This document shows positions 7,537-13,230 of a DNA stretch of 16,907 nt, one piece after another. Both the position numbers and the translations under genes were made by a program. The stretch is from JARDZI01 sp041639705 (lineage in GTDB: Bacteria > Bacillota > Clostridia > Clostridiales > Caloramatoraceae). The stretch's first letter is position 1. Each line of letters starts with the position of its first letter. The DNA lies in NCBI GenBank assembly GCA_041639705.1, contig JBEQBT010000045.1, positions 1 through 16,907 of the forward strand, given 5' to 3'. The notes beneath the pieces are model-generated. The model saw only the letters and a list, made by a program, of their open reading frames with translations, was not told the origin of the DNA and did no database searches.

Positions 7537-8901
7537 TTATTTTTGTTGAAGCTTTTTTGTGAGATCATCAATTGTATCTTTTAGGCTGTCATCTTCACCT
7601 ACTTCTCTATTTATTTTTTCATATGCATGTATAACAGTAGTATGATCCCTTCCTCCAAACTCCTCTCCTATCTTAGGAAGTGAAAGGTCAGTAAGTTTTC
7701 TTGAAAGATACATTGCAATCATCCTTGGAAATGCAACATTTCGTGTCCTTCTCTTTGATTTAAAATCATCAATTCGAAGATTATAATAACTTGAAACAAT
7801 ATCCTGTATAAGGTTTATAGTTATTTGCTTTGAATTTCTGTTAGATATTAACTCTTTAAGTGCTTCTGATGCAAGATCAACACTTATGTCCTTATTAGTT
7901 AAGGATGAAAATGCAACTACTCTAATAAGAGCGCCTTCAAGCTCTCTTATATTGGATTGAATTTTATTTGCAATGTAAACTAGTACATCATTTGGCATAT
8001 TTAAATTTTCAACATCGGCTTTTTTCTTAAGAATTGCAATTCTTGTTTCATAATCTGGTGGTTGAATGTCTGCAATTAGTCCCCACTCAAATCTTGATCT
8101 AAGTCTATCCTCTAATGTTGGAATATCCTTTGGAGGTCTATCACTTGATATAATTATTTGTTTATTTGATTCATGCAGTGTATTAAAGGTATGGAAAAAT
8201 TCTTCCTGAGTTCTTTCCTTACCAGCAATAAACTGAATATCATCTACTAATAATACATCTACATTTCTATATCTATTTCTAAATTCTACATTTTTATCAT
8301 CTTTAATTGAATTAATGAGCTCATTTGTAAATTTTTCTGAAGAAACATACACAACCTTTGCATTTGGGTTTTCTTGAAGGATGTAGTGTCCAATTGCATG
8401 CATTAGATGGGTTTTTCCTAGTCCAACCCCTCCATATATAAAGAGTGGATTATAGGCCTTTGCAGGGGCTTCTGCAACTGCCAGGGATGCAGCATGGGCA
8501 AAACGATTACTATTGCCTATTACGAAGGTATCAAATGTGTATTTTGGAATTAAAGCAGATGTTAAAAATTCTTCAGGAGTATCTTTAATTCTACGCTTAT
8601 CCCTTTCATTATTATTATTACTTTGAATTTGAATATCCTTAATCATTTCATCAGAGCTTAATAAAAAGGTTACCTCATATTTTTTTGATGATACTAACTT
8701 TATTGCATTTGAAATTAAATCTTTGTATCGTGCCTCTAGTATTCCCTTGGTAAAGTCGTTTGGAACTGATAAAAAAATTGTATCCTGGGAAATTTTAATT
8801 GGTTCAATGCATTTAATCCAAGTATTAAAGCCAACCTCTGTTAATTCTGCTTTTATAATATTGAGAATTTTTTCCCATAAGTCAGATAGTTGATTACCCA
8901 T
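7537..8901 (-). CDS. dnaA: Chromosomal replication initiator DnaA
   Basis: DnaA binds the boxes on both sides of its own gene, forms an ATP-dependent filament and opens the origin for helicase loading. Its 454 residues are normal. Domain I spans about 1-80. Domain II is a short, polar, low-complexity linker (about 85-110, with QSNNNNERDKRR). The AAA+ domain III has Walker A GGVGLGKT (157-164) and Walker B LLVDDIQF (217-224). Domain IV ends with the DNA-binding signature GRDHTTVIHAYEKI (417-430). The ATG at 8901 follows AGGAGG. DnaA boxes fill the leader (nearest exact one at 8954-8962), so autoregulation is likely, as is known in other bacteria. I could not find a convincing -35/-10 pair for it. 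Confidence 0.99.
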   Translation of the reverse strand: MGNQLSDLWEKILNIIKAELTEVGFNTWIKCIEPIKISQDTIFLSVPNDFTKGILEARYKDLISNAIKLVSSKKYEVTFLLSSDEMIKDIQIQSNNNNERDKRRIKDTPEEFLTSALIPKYTFDTFVIGNSNRFAHAASLAVAEAPAKAYNPLFIYGGVGLGKTHLMHAIGHYILQENPNAKVVYVSSEKFTNELINSIKDDKNVEFRNRYRNVDVLLVDDIQFIAGKERTQEEFFHTFNTLHESNKQIIISSDRPPKDIPTLEDRLRSRFEWGLIADIQPPDYETRIAILKKKADVENLNMPNDVLVYIANKIQSNIRELEGALIRVVAFSSLTNKDISVDLASEALKELISNRNSKQITINLIQDIVSSYYNLRIDDFKSKRRTRNVAFPRMIAMYLSRKLTDLSLPKIGEEFGGRDHTTVIHAYEKINREVGEDDSLKDTIDDLTKKLQQK

Positions 8902-9005
8902 GCGACTGCCTCCTATTCCTTAGGTAAAAAGTAAAATATTTAAATCAACAAAGTTATCCACAGATAGTTATTACATAAAAGAAGATAACCAAAACTGGAA
9001 AAAAT

Positions 9006-9025
9006 TATTCACACCACTGTGAATA
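9006..9025. repeat. Inverted repeat over a DnaA-box variant
   Basis: TATTCACA (9006-9013) and TGTGAATA (9018-9025) form perfect 8 bp arms around CCAC. The left arm lies within a TTATTCACA box and the right arm gives a poorer box (TGTGAATAT). This would place two DnaA monomers in opposite orientation within 20 bp. Confidence 0.6.
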
Positions 9026-9145
9026 TGTTTATAAAAGTTGCAAAAAAATAAATTTGAGATATTATCCACATTTCATTAATAACATGATTAACATGGACAA
9101 AATATTGAGATATTATATAAAAAAGAATGAAAAAATTATAATTAA

Positions 9146-9188
9146 TCAAGTTATGCACATGCTTATCCACAGAATGTGCATAACTTGA
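9146..9188. repeat. 15 bp inverted repeat holding three DnaA boxes
   Basis: TCAAGTTATGCACAT (9146-9160) and its exact complement (9174-9188) flank a 13 bp centre that contains a consensus TTATCCACA (9163-9171). Each arm carries one TTATGCACA variant in opposite orientation (9151-9159 and 9175-9183). The result is a symmetric array of weak, strong and weak boxes. The perfect arms extend three bases or more beyond the 9-mer boxes on each side, so the symmetry is not explained by the boxes alone. Confidence 0.85.
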
Positions 9189-9323
9189 CATTAATCAACA
9201 AAAAATAAACAAATAGAAAAATTTATAACTTGTTTATATATTATCAAAAAAATTATCCACAATCAACAGTTATCCACAATTTAGTTTTTGTGGATAAAAA
9301 ACTGGATTGAAATCATGTATTTC

Positions 9324-9352
9324 TTGACAGTTAGCCTCCAGAAATATATAAT
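9324..9352 (+). promoter_or_regulatory. Consensus sigma-A promoter for rpmH
   Basis: TTGACA (9324-9329), a 17 nt spacer and TATAAT (9347-9352) match the housekeeping promoter consensus at all twelve positions. Transcription would start near 9359, leaving a leader of about 60 nt before rpmH. It begins just 27 bp right of the last DnaA box (9289-9297), so origin-bound DnaA could affect it. Confidence 0.92.
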
Positions 9353-9418
9353 CTTTGTAGTAATGCAATTTGCGAAGTTCCGCATTGTTATATAAAATTG
9401 CTAAAGGAGGTGTTCGGA

Positions 9419-9553
9419 ATGTTTATGACTTATCAACCAAAAAAAAGACAAAGAAAAAGAGAACATGGTTTTAGAAAAAGAATGAAGACTAAGAATGGTA
9501 GAATAGTTTTGCTTAGAAGAAGAAGAAAAGGTAGAAAAAAATTGACAGCATAA
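9419..9553 (+). CDS. rpmH: 50S ribosomal protein L34
   Basis: L34 is a small, highly basic protein of the large ribosomal subunit. The 44-residue product begins MFMTYQPKKRQRKREHGFRK and continues through an arginine- and lysine-rich tail (RRRRKGRKK) to LTA, unmistakable for L34. Two in-frame ATGs occur, at 9419 and 9425. The AAAGGAGGTG site gives 8 nt spacing to the first, and MFMTYQPKK is the usual clostridial form, so 9419 is chosen. It has its own consensus promoter and is followed at once by a hairpin terminator, which would keep L34 output above that of rnpA. Confidence 0.97.
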   Translation: MFMTYQPKKRQRKREHGFRKRMKTKNGRIVLLRRRRKGRKKLTA

Positions 9554-9577
9554 GGCCGCTATTCTGTGGCCTTTTTC
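9552..9577 (+). terminator. Attenuating terminator between rpmH and rnpA
   Basis: AAGGCCGC (9552-9559) pairs with GTGGCCTT (9566-9573), an 8 bp stem with one G-T pair and a 6 nt loop, followed by a T-tract. It starts within the rpmH stop codon. No clear promoter is seen between it and rnpA, so partial read-through is probably how rnpA and later genes are expressed. Confidence 0.85.
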
Positions 9578-9651
9578 TTCAATAGGATTAATTGTTTATG
9601 AGGAAAGTTCTTTAGACAAATATCCTTGGCTTTTAAAGAAGGGGAAATGAA

Positions 9652-10002
9652 ATGAAAAGTGAAGAAAGAGTCAAGAAAAATTCGCACTTTAGATATATAT
9701 ATAATCGAGGCAAATCAATTAGTAATGCAAGCTTAGTAATGTATACTAATAAAAATAATAAACCTATTAATAGAATTGGTATTTCTGTTAGTAAGAAAGT
9801 TGGAAACAGTGTAATTAGAAATAGAGTAAAAAGATTGATAAAGGAAAGTTACAGAAATAATAAGGATAGGTTTATAAAAGGATATGACATAATATACATT
9901 GCACGTATAGGAACTTCAAAGTTAAAATATATTGATATTGAAAGATCTATTTTTAATTTAGCAAAAAGAGGTGGAATATTAAAAGAGGGTGTTAACAATT
10001 GA
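9652..10002 (+). CDS. rnpA: Ribonuclease P protein component
   Basis: RnpA is the protein partner of the RNase P ribozyme, which removes 5' leaders from precursor tRNAs. The 116-residue product is basic, as expected, and has the family signature KVGNSVIRNRVKRLIKE (49-65) with the RNR motif. The N-terminal part (FRYIYNRGKSISNASLVMY) forms the start of the usual alpha-beta fold. AAGGGG lies 7 nt upstream of the ATG at 9652. Its stop overlaps the yidD start by 4 nt, so the two are translationally coupled. Its place between rpmH and yidD is conserved across bacteria. Confidence 0.96.
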   Translation: MKSEERVKKNSHFRYIYNRGKSISNASLVMYTNKNNKPINRIGISVSKKVGNSVIRNRVKRLIKESYRNNKDRFIKGYDIIYIARIGTSKLKYIDIERSIFNLAKRGGILKEGVNN

Positions 10003-10208
10003 AAAAATTCTTAATATTTGTTATAAGAATTTATAGAGTATTTATATCACCTATAAAACCACCAAGCTGTCGTTTTTACCCGACATGCTCAACATATGCA
10101 ATTCAAGTTATTGAAAAATATGGTGCCCTTAAGGGTACTTTTATGGCTATAAAGAGGATACTGAAATGTCATCCGCTACATCAAGGGGGATATGATCCGG
10201 TTCCTTAA
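9999..10208 (+). CDS. yidD: Membrane protein insertion efficiency factor YidD
   Basis: YidD is a small membrane-associated protein that assists YidC-dependent insertion. The 69-residue product has the family pattern: an N-terminal amphipathic segment (FLIFVIRIYRVFISPI), then PSCRFYPTCSTYA with two conserved cysteines, and a final KCHPLHQGGYDPVP. The start is a TTG (9999) whose last bases are shared with the rnpA TGA stop, with a GAGGGTG site about 10 nt upstream. No ATG is available nearby without cutting into the conserved N-terminus. YidC follows after 16 nt. Confidence 0.94.
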   Translation: MKKFLIFVIRIYRVFISPIKPPSCRFYPTCSTYAIQVIEKYGALKGTFMAIKRILKCHPLHQGGYDPVP

Positions 10209-10224
10209 AAAGGAGGTTTAAGTA

Positions 10225-10938
10225 TTGGATTTTTTAATAAGACCATTAACTAGTTTTTTCGATTTAATATCTCAGGGTATGATTTCTATCACAGGTAGTA
10301 ATAATTTAGGACTTGCTTATACTTTTGCTATATTCATTTTTACAGCAATAATAAAGCTGGTGCTACTACCATTGACTATAACTCAGACAAAATCAACTGC
10401 AAAGATGACAGAAATGCAACCAAAGCTTAAGGAATTACAGGATAAATACAAAAATGATCCAAAGAAGTTACAGGAAAAGCAGATGGCAATGTATAAGGAA
10501 GCAGGAGCTAATCCAATGGCAGGATGTCTTCCATTGTTACTGCAGTTTCCAGTATTCATAGCAATGTATCAAATGTTATATAAATATCCTGGATTTGACA
10601 AAGTACCGTTTTTTAAATTAATTGCTTGGAATGAAATTACTAATAGGCAAGATACTACTACTATTATTGGTTTAGTATTACTAGTTGCTCTTCCACTAAT
10701 TTCTGCTGCAACTACTTATATTCAAGGCATAATGATGGCACCAAAGGGAGATAACCCTGGTGCAAAGCAGCAAAAGCAGATGAATCTATTTATGACATTA
10801 TTTATAATTTATATGGGATTTACATTCCGTTCATCCCTTGTTATGTATTGGATCGTTCAAAACGTAATACAGATATTAACACAATATTTTATCATAAACA
10901 AAGTAAAGAAAAATGAAGAGACAAAGCTTGTAAAATAA
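10225..10938 (+). CDS. yidC: Membrane protein insertase YidC
   Basis: YidC (Oxa1/SpoIIIJ family) inserts proteins into the cytoplasmic membrane. The 237-residue product is the short Gram-positive type, without the large periplasmic domain of Gram-negative versions, and shows no lipobox cysteine at the N-terminus. Five membrane segments are visible: about 29-54, 98-120, 145-166, 186-204 and 206-226. A charged cytoplasmic loop lies at about 55-92. A basic residue in the first core segment (K44 in TAIIKLVLLPLT) probably corresponds to the groove arginine of the Bacillus protein, by position. The start is TTG, chosen because a perfect AAGGAGG lies 8 nt upstream and the next in-frame ATG (residue 19) falls within the domain. 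It precedes jag in the usual order. Confidence 0.96.
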   Translation: MDFLIRPLTSFFDLISQGMISITGSNNLGLAYTFAIFIFTAIIKLVLLPLTITQTKSTAKMTEMQPKLKELQDKYKNDPKKLQEKQMAMYKEAGANPMAGCLPLLLQFPVFIAMYQMLYKYPGFDKVPFFKLIAWNEITNRQDTTTIIGLVLLVALPLISAATTYIQGIMMAPKGDNPGAKQQKQMNLFMTLFIIYMGFTFRSSLVMYWIVQNVIQILTQYFIINKVKKNEETKLVK

Positions 10939-10953
10939 GGTGGTGAAAACCTA

Positions 10954-11577
10954 ATGAGATTTATAGAAATTACAGGTAAGAATATTGATGATGCAGTTGA
11001 GAATGGTCTTAGGGAACTTGAACTTAAAGCAGATAAAGTAGAAGTTGAAGTTTTAGAGCATGGTAGTAAGGGTATATTTGGAATTGGTGCAAAGCCTGCC
11101 AAGGTAAAATTAACAGTAAAGCATGACTATACTACAGTTGCTAAGATATTTCTTAATGATATTCTTGATAAAATGGATATTAAATCTGAAATAATTATTA
11201 AAGAAGAAGCTGATATGATTAGAATAAACCTCGTTGGACCAGATATGGGTATTTTAATTGGATATAGAGGTGAAACTCTTGATGCACTCCAGTATCTACT
11301 AAGTCTTGTAGTAAATAAGGAAAATAAAGATAATGATTATAAAAAAGTTATTTTAGATACTGAAAATTATAGAAAAAAGAGAGAAGAAACCTTAATAAGG
11401 CTTGCAAATAAACTTGCCTATAAGGTAAACAAGTATAATAAGAGTATTACTCTAGAGCCTATGAATCCTTATGAAAGAAGAATAATTCATGCGGCACTGC
11501 AAAGCCACCCACATGTAACAACTCACAGTCAGGGTGATGAACCATATAGAAAAGTTGTAATTGAACTAAAAGATTAA
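10954..11577 (+). CDS. jag: RNA-binding protein Jag/KhpB
   Basis: Jag (KhpB, EloR) is an RNA-binding protein that, with KhpA, affects cell elongation in several Firmicutes. The link to elongation is known for the family, not seen here. The 207 residues show the three expected parts. The Jag-N domain (1-52) includes LEHGSKGIFGIGAKPAKV. The KH domain has GYRG (103-106) in ILIGYRGETLDALQYL. The C-terminal R3H domain has R175 and H179 in NPYERRIIHAALQ. The ATG at 10954 follows AAGGTGG, which overlaps the yidC stop, and the gap to yidC is 15 nt. A hairpin follows the stop, which likely ends this operon. Confidence 0.96.
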   Translation: MRFIEITGKNIDDAVENGLRELELKADKVEVEVLEHGSKGIFGIGAKPAKVKLTVKHDYTTVAKIFLNDILDKMDIKSEIIIKEEADMIRINLVGPDMGILIGYRGETLDALQYLLSLVVNKENKDNDYKKVILDTENYRKKREETLIRLANKLAYKVNKYNKSITLEPMNPYERRIIHAALQSHPHVTTHSQGDEPYRKVVIELKD

Positions 11578-11582
11578 AACTA

Positions 11583-11619
11583 AAGCCATATATGGAAAAT
11601 ACCATATATGGCTTCTTCT
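11583..11619 (+). terminator. Terminator after jag
   Basis: AAGCCATATATGG (11583-11595) pairs perfectly with CCATATATGGCTT (11602-11614), a 13 bp stem with a 6 nt AAAATA loop, followed by CTTCT. It begins 5 nt after the jag stop. The T-tract is interrupted by C, so efficiency may be moderate. The mnmE promoter follows. Confidence 0.75.
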
Positions 11620-11649
11620 ATGAATAATATTATTTGTTTTTTGATTTTT

Positions 11650-11658
11650 TGGTATAAT
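11650..11658 (+). promoter_or_regulatory. Extended -10 promoter for mnmE
   Basis: TGGTATAAT is a perfect -10 (11653-11658) with the upstream TGN extension. The -35 region is poor (TTATTT at 17 nt spacing), as is usual for extended -10 promoters. It lies about 64 bp upstream of the mnmE start and after the jag terminator, so mnmE-mnmG-rsmG probably form a separate transcript. Confidence 0.7.
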
Positions 11659-11721
11659 ATAATTTTAGAACCATTAAAATAATCCTAAAATCCAAGGAAT
11701 TTAGTTAAGGATGTGAATTTA

Positions 11722-13104
11722 ATGAACCTAGATGACACAATTGTTGCAATTTCGACTGCAATCGGTGAGGGAGGCATTGGAATTGTAAGAATATCAGGTG
11801 AGAACGCTCTAAATATATTAAATAGGGTTTTTATAAATTTTAGAGATAAGAATACTATGGAAATGAAGAGCTTTACTATAAGATATGGTCATATAATTGA
11901 TAATGAAACAAATGAAAAAGTCGATGAGGTTATTGTAAGTTATATGAAATCACCTAATACATATACTAAGGAAGATGTGGTTGAGGTAAACTGCCATGGA
12001 GGAGTTGTAGCAGTTAGGAGGGTACTGTCCTTAATTCTAAAAAATGGTGCTCGACTTGCTGAGCCTGGGGAGTTTACTAAAAGAGCATTTTTAAATGGTA
12101 GAATAGATTTATCCCAGGCAGAGGCTGTAATTGACCTAATCAGGGCAAAGACTGATGAAAGCATGGAAATTGCTTTAGAGCAATCAGAGGGTAAGCTGTC
12201 AAAAAAGGTAAAAGCTTTAATGAATAAGCTTCTTGGGATGCTGGCACATGTTGAAGCAGCAGTGGCATTTCCCGAGGATGATATTGAAAATATAGTTAAT
12301 GATGAAATGATTAAAAATGGAAAGAAAATTAATATTGAAATAGATTTATTAATCCAAAGTGCTCGAACTGGAAAGATATTAAGAGAAGGGCTTAACACTA
12401 TTATTGTTGGAAAACCAAATGTGGGGAAATCATCACTATTAAATGAGCTGTTACAGGAAAAAAGAGCTATTGTTACAGATATTCCTGGTACAACAAGGGA
12501 TGCTATTGAAGAATATATAAATATAAAGGGGATACCAGTAAAACTTGTTGACACCGCGGGAATTAGAAGCACACATGATGTGGTTGAAAGTATTGGAGTT
12601 GAGAAAAGCAAGGAATATATCGAAAAATCAGATTTAGTTATATTTATGATAGATAATAACAGACCTATTGAGGATGAGGACGAAGAAATTATTAAAATTG
12701 TAAATGGTAAAAAGGTAATTGTGGTCGTTAATAAAACTGATCTTCCAAAGAAAGTTGATATTGAGTATGTAATGAGTAAATTAGATAATACTCCATTTAT
12801 TCTAACTTCAATAAATACTGAAAATGGGATAGAATTAATAAAGGATAAAATTGCAGAGATGGTATTTGAGGGACACATAAAACCTAAAGACATAGCTGTT
12901 ACCAATGTTAGGCATAGGGATGCACTTATTAAGGCAAAAGAAAGCGTTCAAAGAGGAATAGATACCATTGTGTTAGGATTACCTCTGGATTTTGCGGGAA
13001 TTGACTTTAAAGATGCATATTTAAGACTTGGGGAGATAACAGGTGACACTGTTGAAGAGGATATAGTAGATAGAATATTTGCTGATTTTTGTATTGGTAA
13101 GTGA
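11722..13104 (+). CDS. mnmE: tRNA modification GTPase MnmE
   Basis: MnmE works with MnmG to add an aminomethyl group at C5 of the wobble uridine (U34) of certain tRNAs, using a folate donor and GTP hydrolysis. The 460-residue product has the usual length. The N-terminal folate-binding part includes VNCHGGVVA and the GEFTKRAFLNGRIDLSQAEA region. The G domain has G1 GKPNVGKS (230-237), G2 GTTRD (256-260), G3 DTAG (277-280) and G4 NKTD (337-340). The protein ends in the conserved CIGK, whose Cys is typical of the family. A longer reading from a GTG at 11713 adds three residues but lies only 2 nt from the AAGG site. The ATG at 11722 has better spacing (about 11 nt) and gives MNLDDTIVAISTA. Confidence 0.97.
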   Translation: MNLDDTIVAISTAIGEGGIGIVRISGENALNILNRVFINFRDKNTMEMKSFTIRYGHIIDNETNEKVDEVIVSYMKSPNTYTKEDVVEVNCHGGVVAVRRVLSLILKNGARLAEPGEFTKRAFLNGRIDLSQAEAVIDLIRAKTDESMEIALEQSEGKLSKKVKALMNKLLGMLAHVEAAVAFPEDDIENIVNDEMIKNGKKINIEIDLLIQSARTGKILREGLNTIIVGKPNVGKSSLLNELLQEKRAIVTDIPGTTRDAIEEYINIKGIPVKLVDTAGIRSTHDVVESIGVEKSKEYIEKSDLVIFMIDNNRPIEDEDEEIIKIVNGKKVIVVVNKTDLPKKVDIEYVMSKLDNTPFILTSINTENGIELIKDKIAEMVFEGHIKPKDIAVTNVRHRDALIKAKESVQRGIDTIVLGLPLDFAGIDFKDAYLRLGEITGDTVEEDIVDRIFADFCIGK

Positions 13105-13108
13105 ACTC

Positions 13109-13198
13109 GTCCAGCTAAAGCTGGACATTGAAACTTTGGTGGGGGACTCTACCCCCACCAAAGTAGGCAATGGTACTCCCACTTATAGAAGTGGGAGT
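13109..13198. repeat. Three-hairpin palindromic element between mnmE and mnmG
   Basis: Three consecutive inverted repeats fill most of the 126 bp gap. 13109-13126 has arms GTCCAGCT / AGCTGGAC. 13133-13164 has a perfect 13 bp stem with a GGTGGGGG core and a 6 nt loop. 13175-13198 has ACTCCCACTT / AAGTGGGAGT around ATAG. The last is not followed by a T-tract, so this is not an intrinsic terminator. The GC content is much higher than in the surroundings, which suggests an inserted REP- or MITE-like element, perhaps derived from the ends of an IS200/IS605-type element. Confidence 0.8.
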
Positions 13199-13230
13199 CT
13201 TGAAAGTGGATAAAAGAAGGGAGGTAGAAA

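Larger units (their letters stand above)
8902..9418. other. oriC: oriC, dnaA-rpmH segment: DnaA-box cluster
   Basis: This 517 bp gap without genes is the main DnaA-box cluster. Exact TTATCCACA boxes lie at 8954-8962, 9062-9070, 9163-9171, 9253-9261 and 9270-9278 on the plus strand, and at 9289-9297 on the minus strand. TTATNCACA variants lie at 9005-9013 (plus), 9151-9159 (plus) and 9175-9183 (minus). The two boxes at 9253 and 9270 are 17 bp apart, start to start. The stretch 9189-9250 is extremely AT-rich and box-free, and could be a second easily melted site. Transcription diverges from this gap, with dnaA leftwards and rpmH rightwards, so replication and transcription run the same way on both arms. 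The rpmH promoter occupies the right end. Confidence 0.95.

Noticed and set aside
8902..9120. Promoter for dnaA
   Set aside because: One must exist, and TATAAT occurs on the minus strand at 9117-9112, but no acceptable -35 lies at 16-18 nt, and other combinations were no better. I do not report one.
9009..9191. Minus-strand 60-codon frame upstream of dnaA
   Set aside because: It lies in the DnaA-box cluster, is translated AT-rich non-coding sequence (Phe, Ile, Tyr, His) and has no ribosome site.
9185..9211. Possible plus-strand promoter TTGACA ... TAAACA in the origin
   Set aside because: The spacer is 15 nt and the -10 is poor. The TTGACA overlaps the arm of the inverted repeat at 9146-9188, which explains it better.
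11940..12905. Long minus-strand open frame (321 codons) inside mnmE
   Set aside because: It lies wholly antisense to a clear MnmE, is rich in Ser, Ile, Thr and Phe as expected from the complement of AT-rich coding DNA, and has no ribosome site or recognisable domain.
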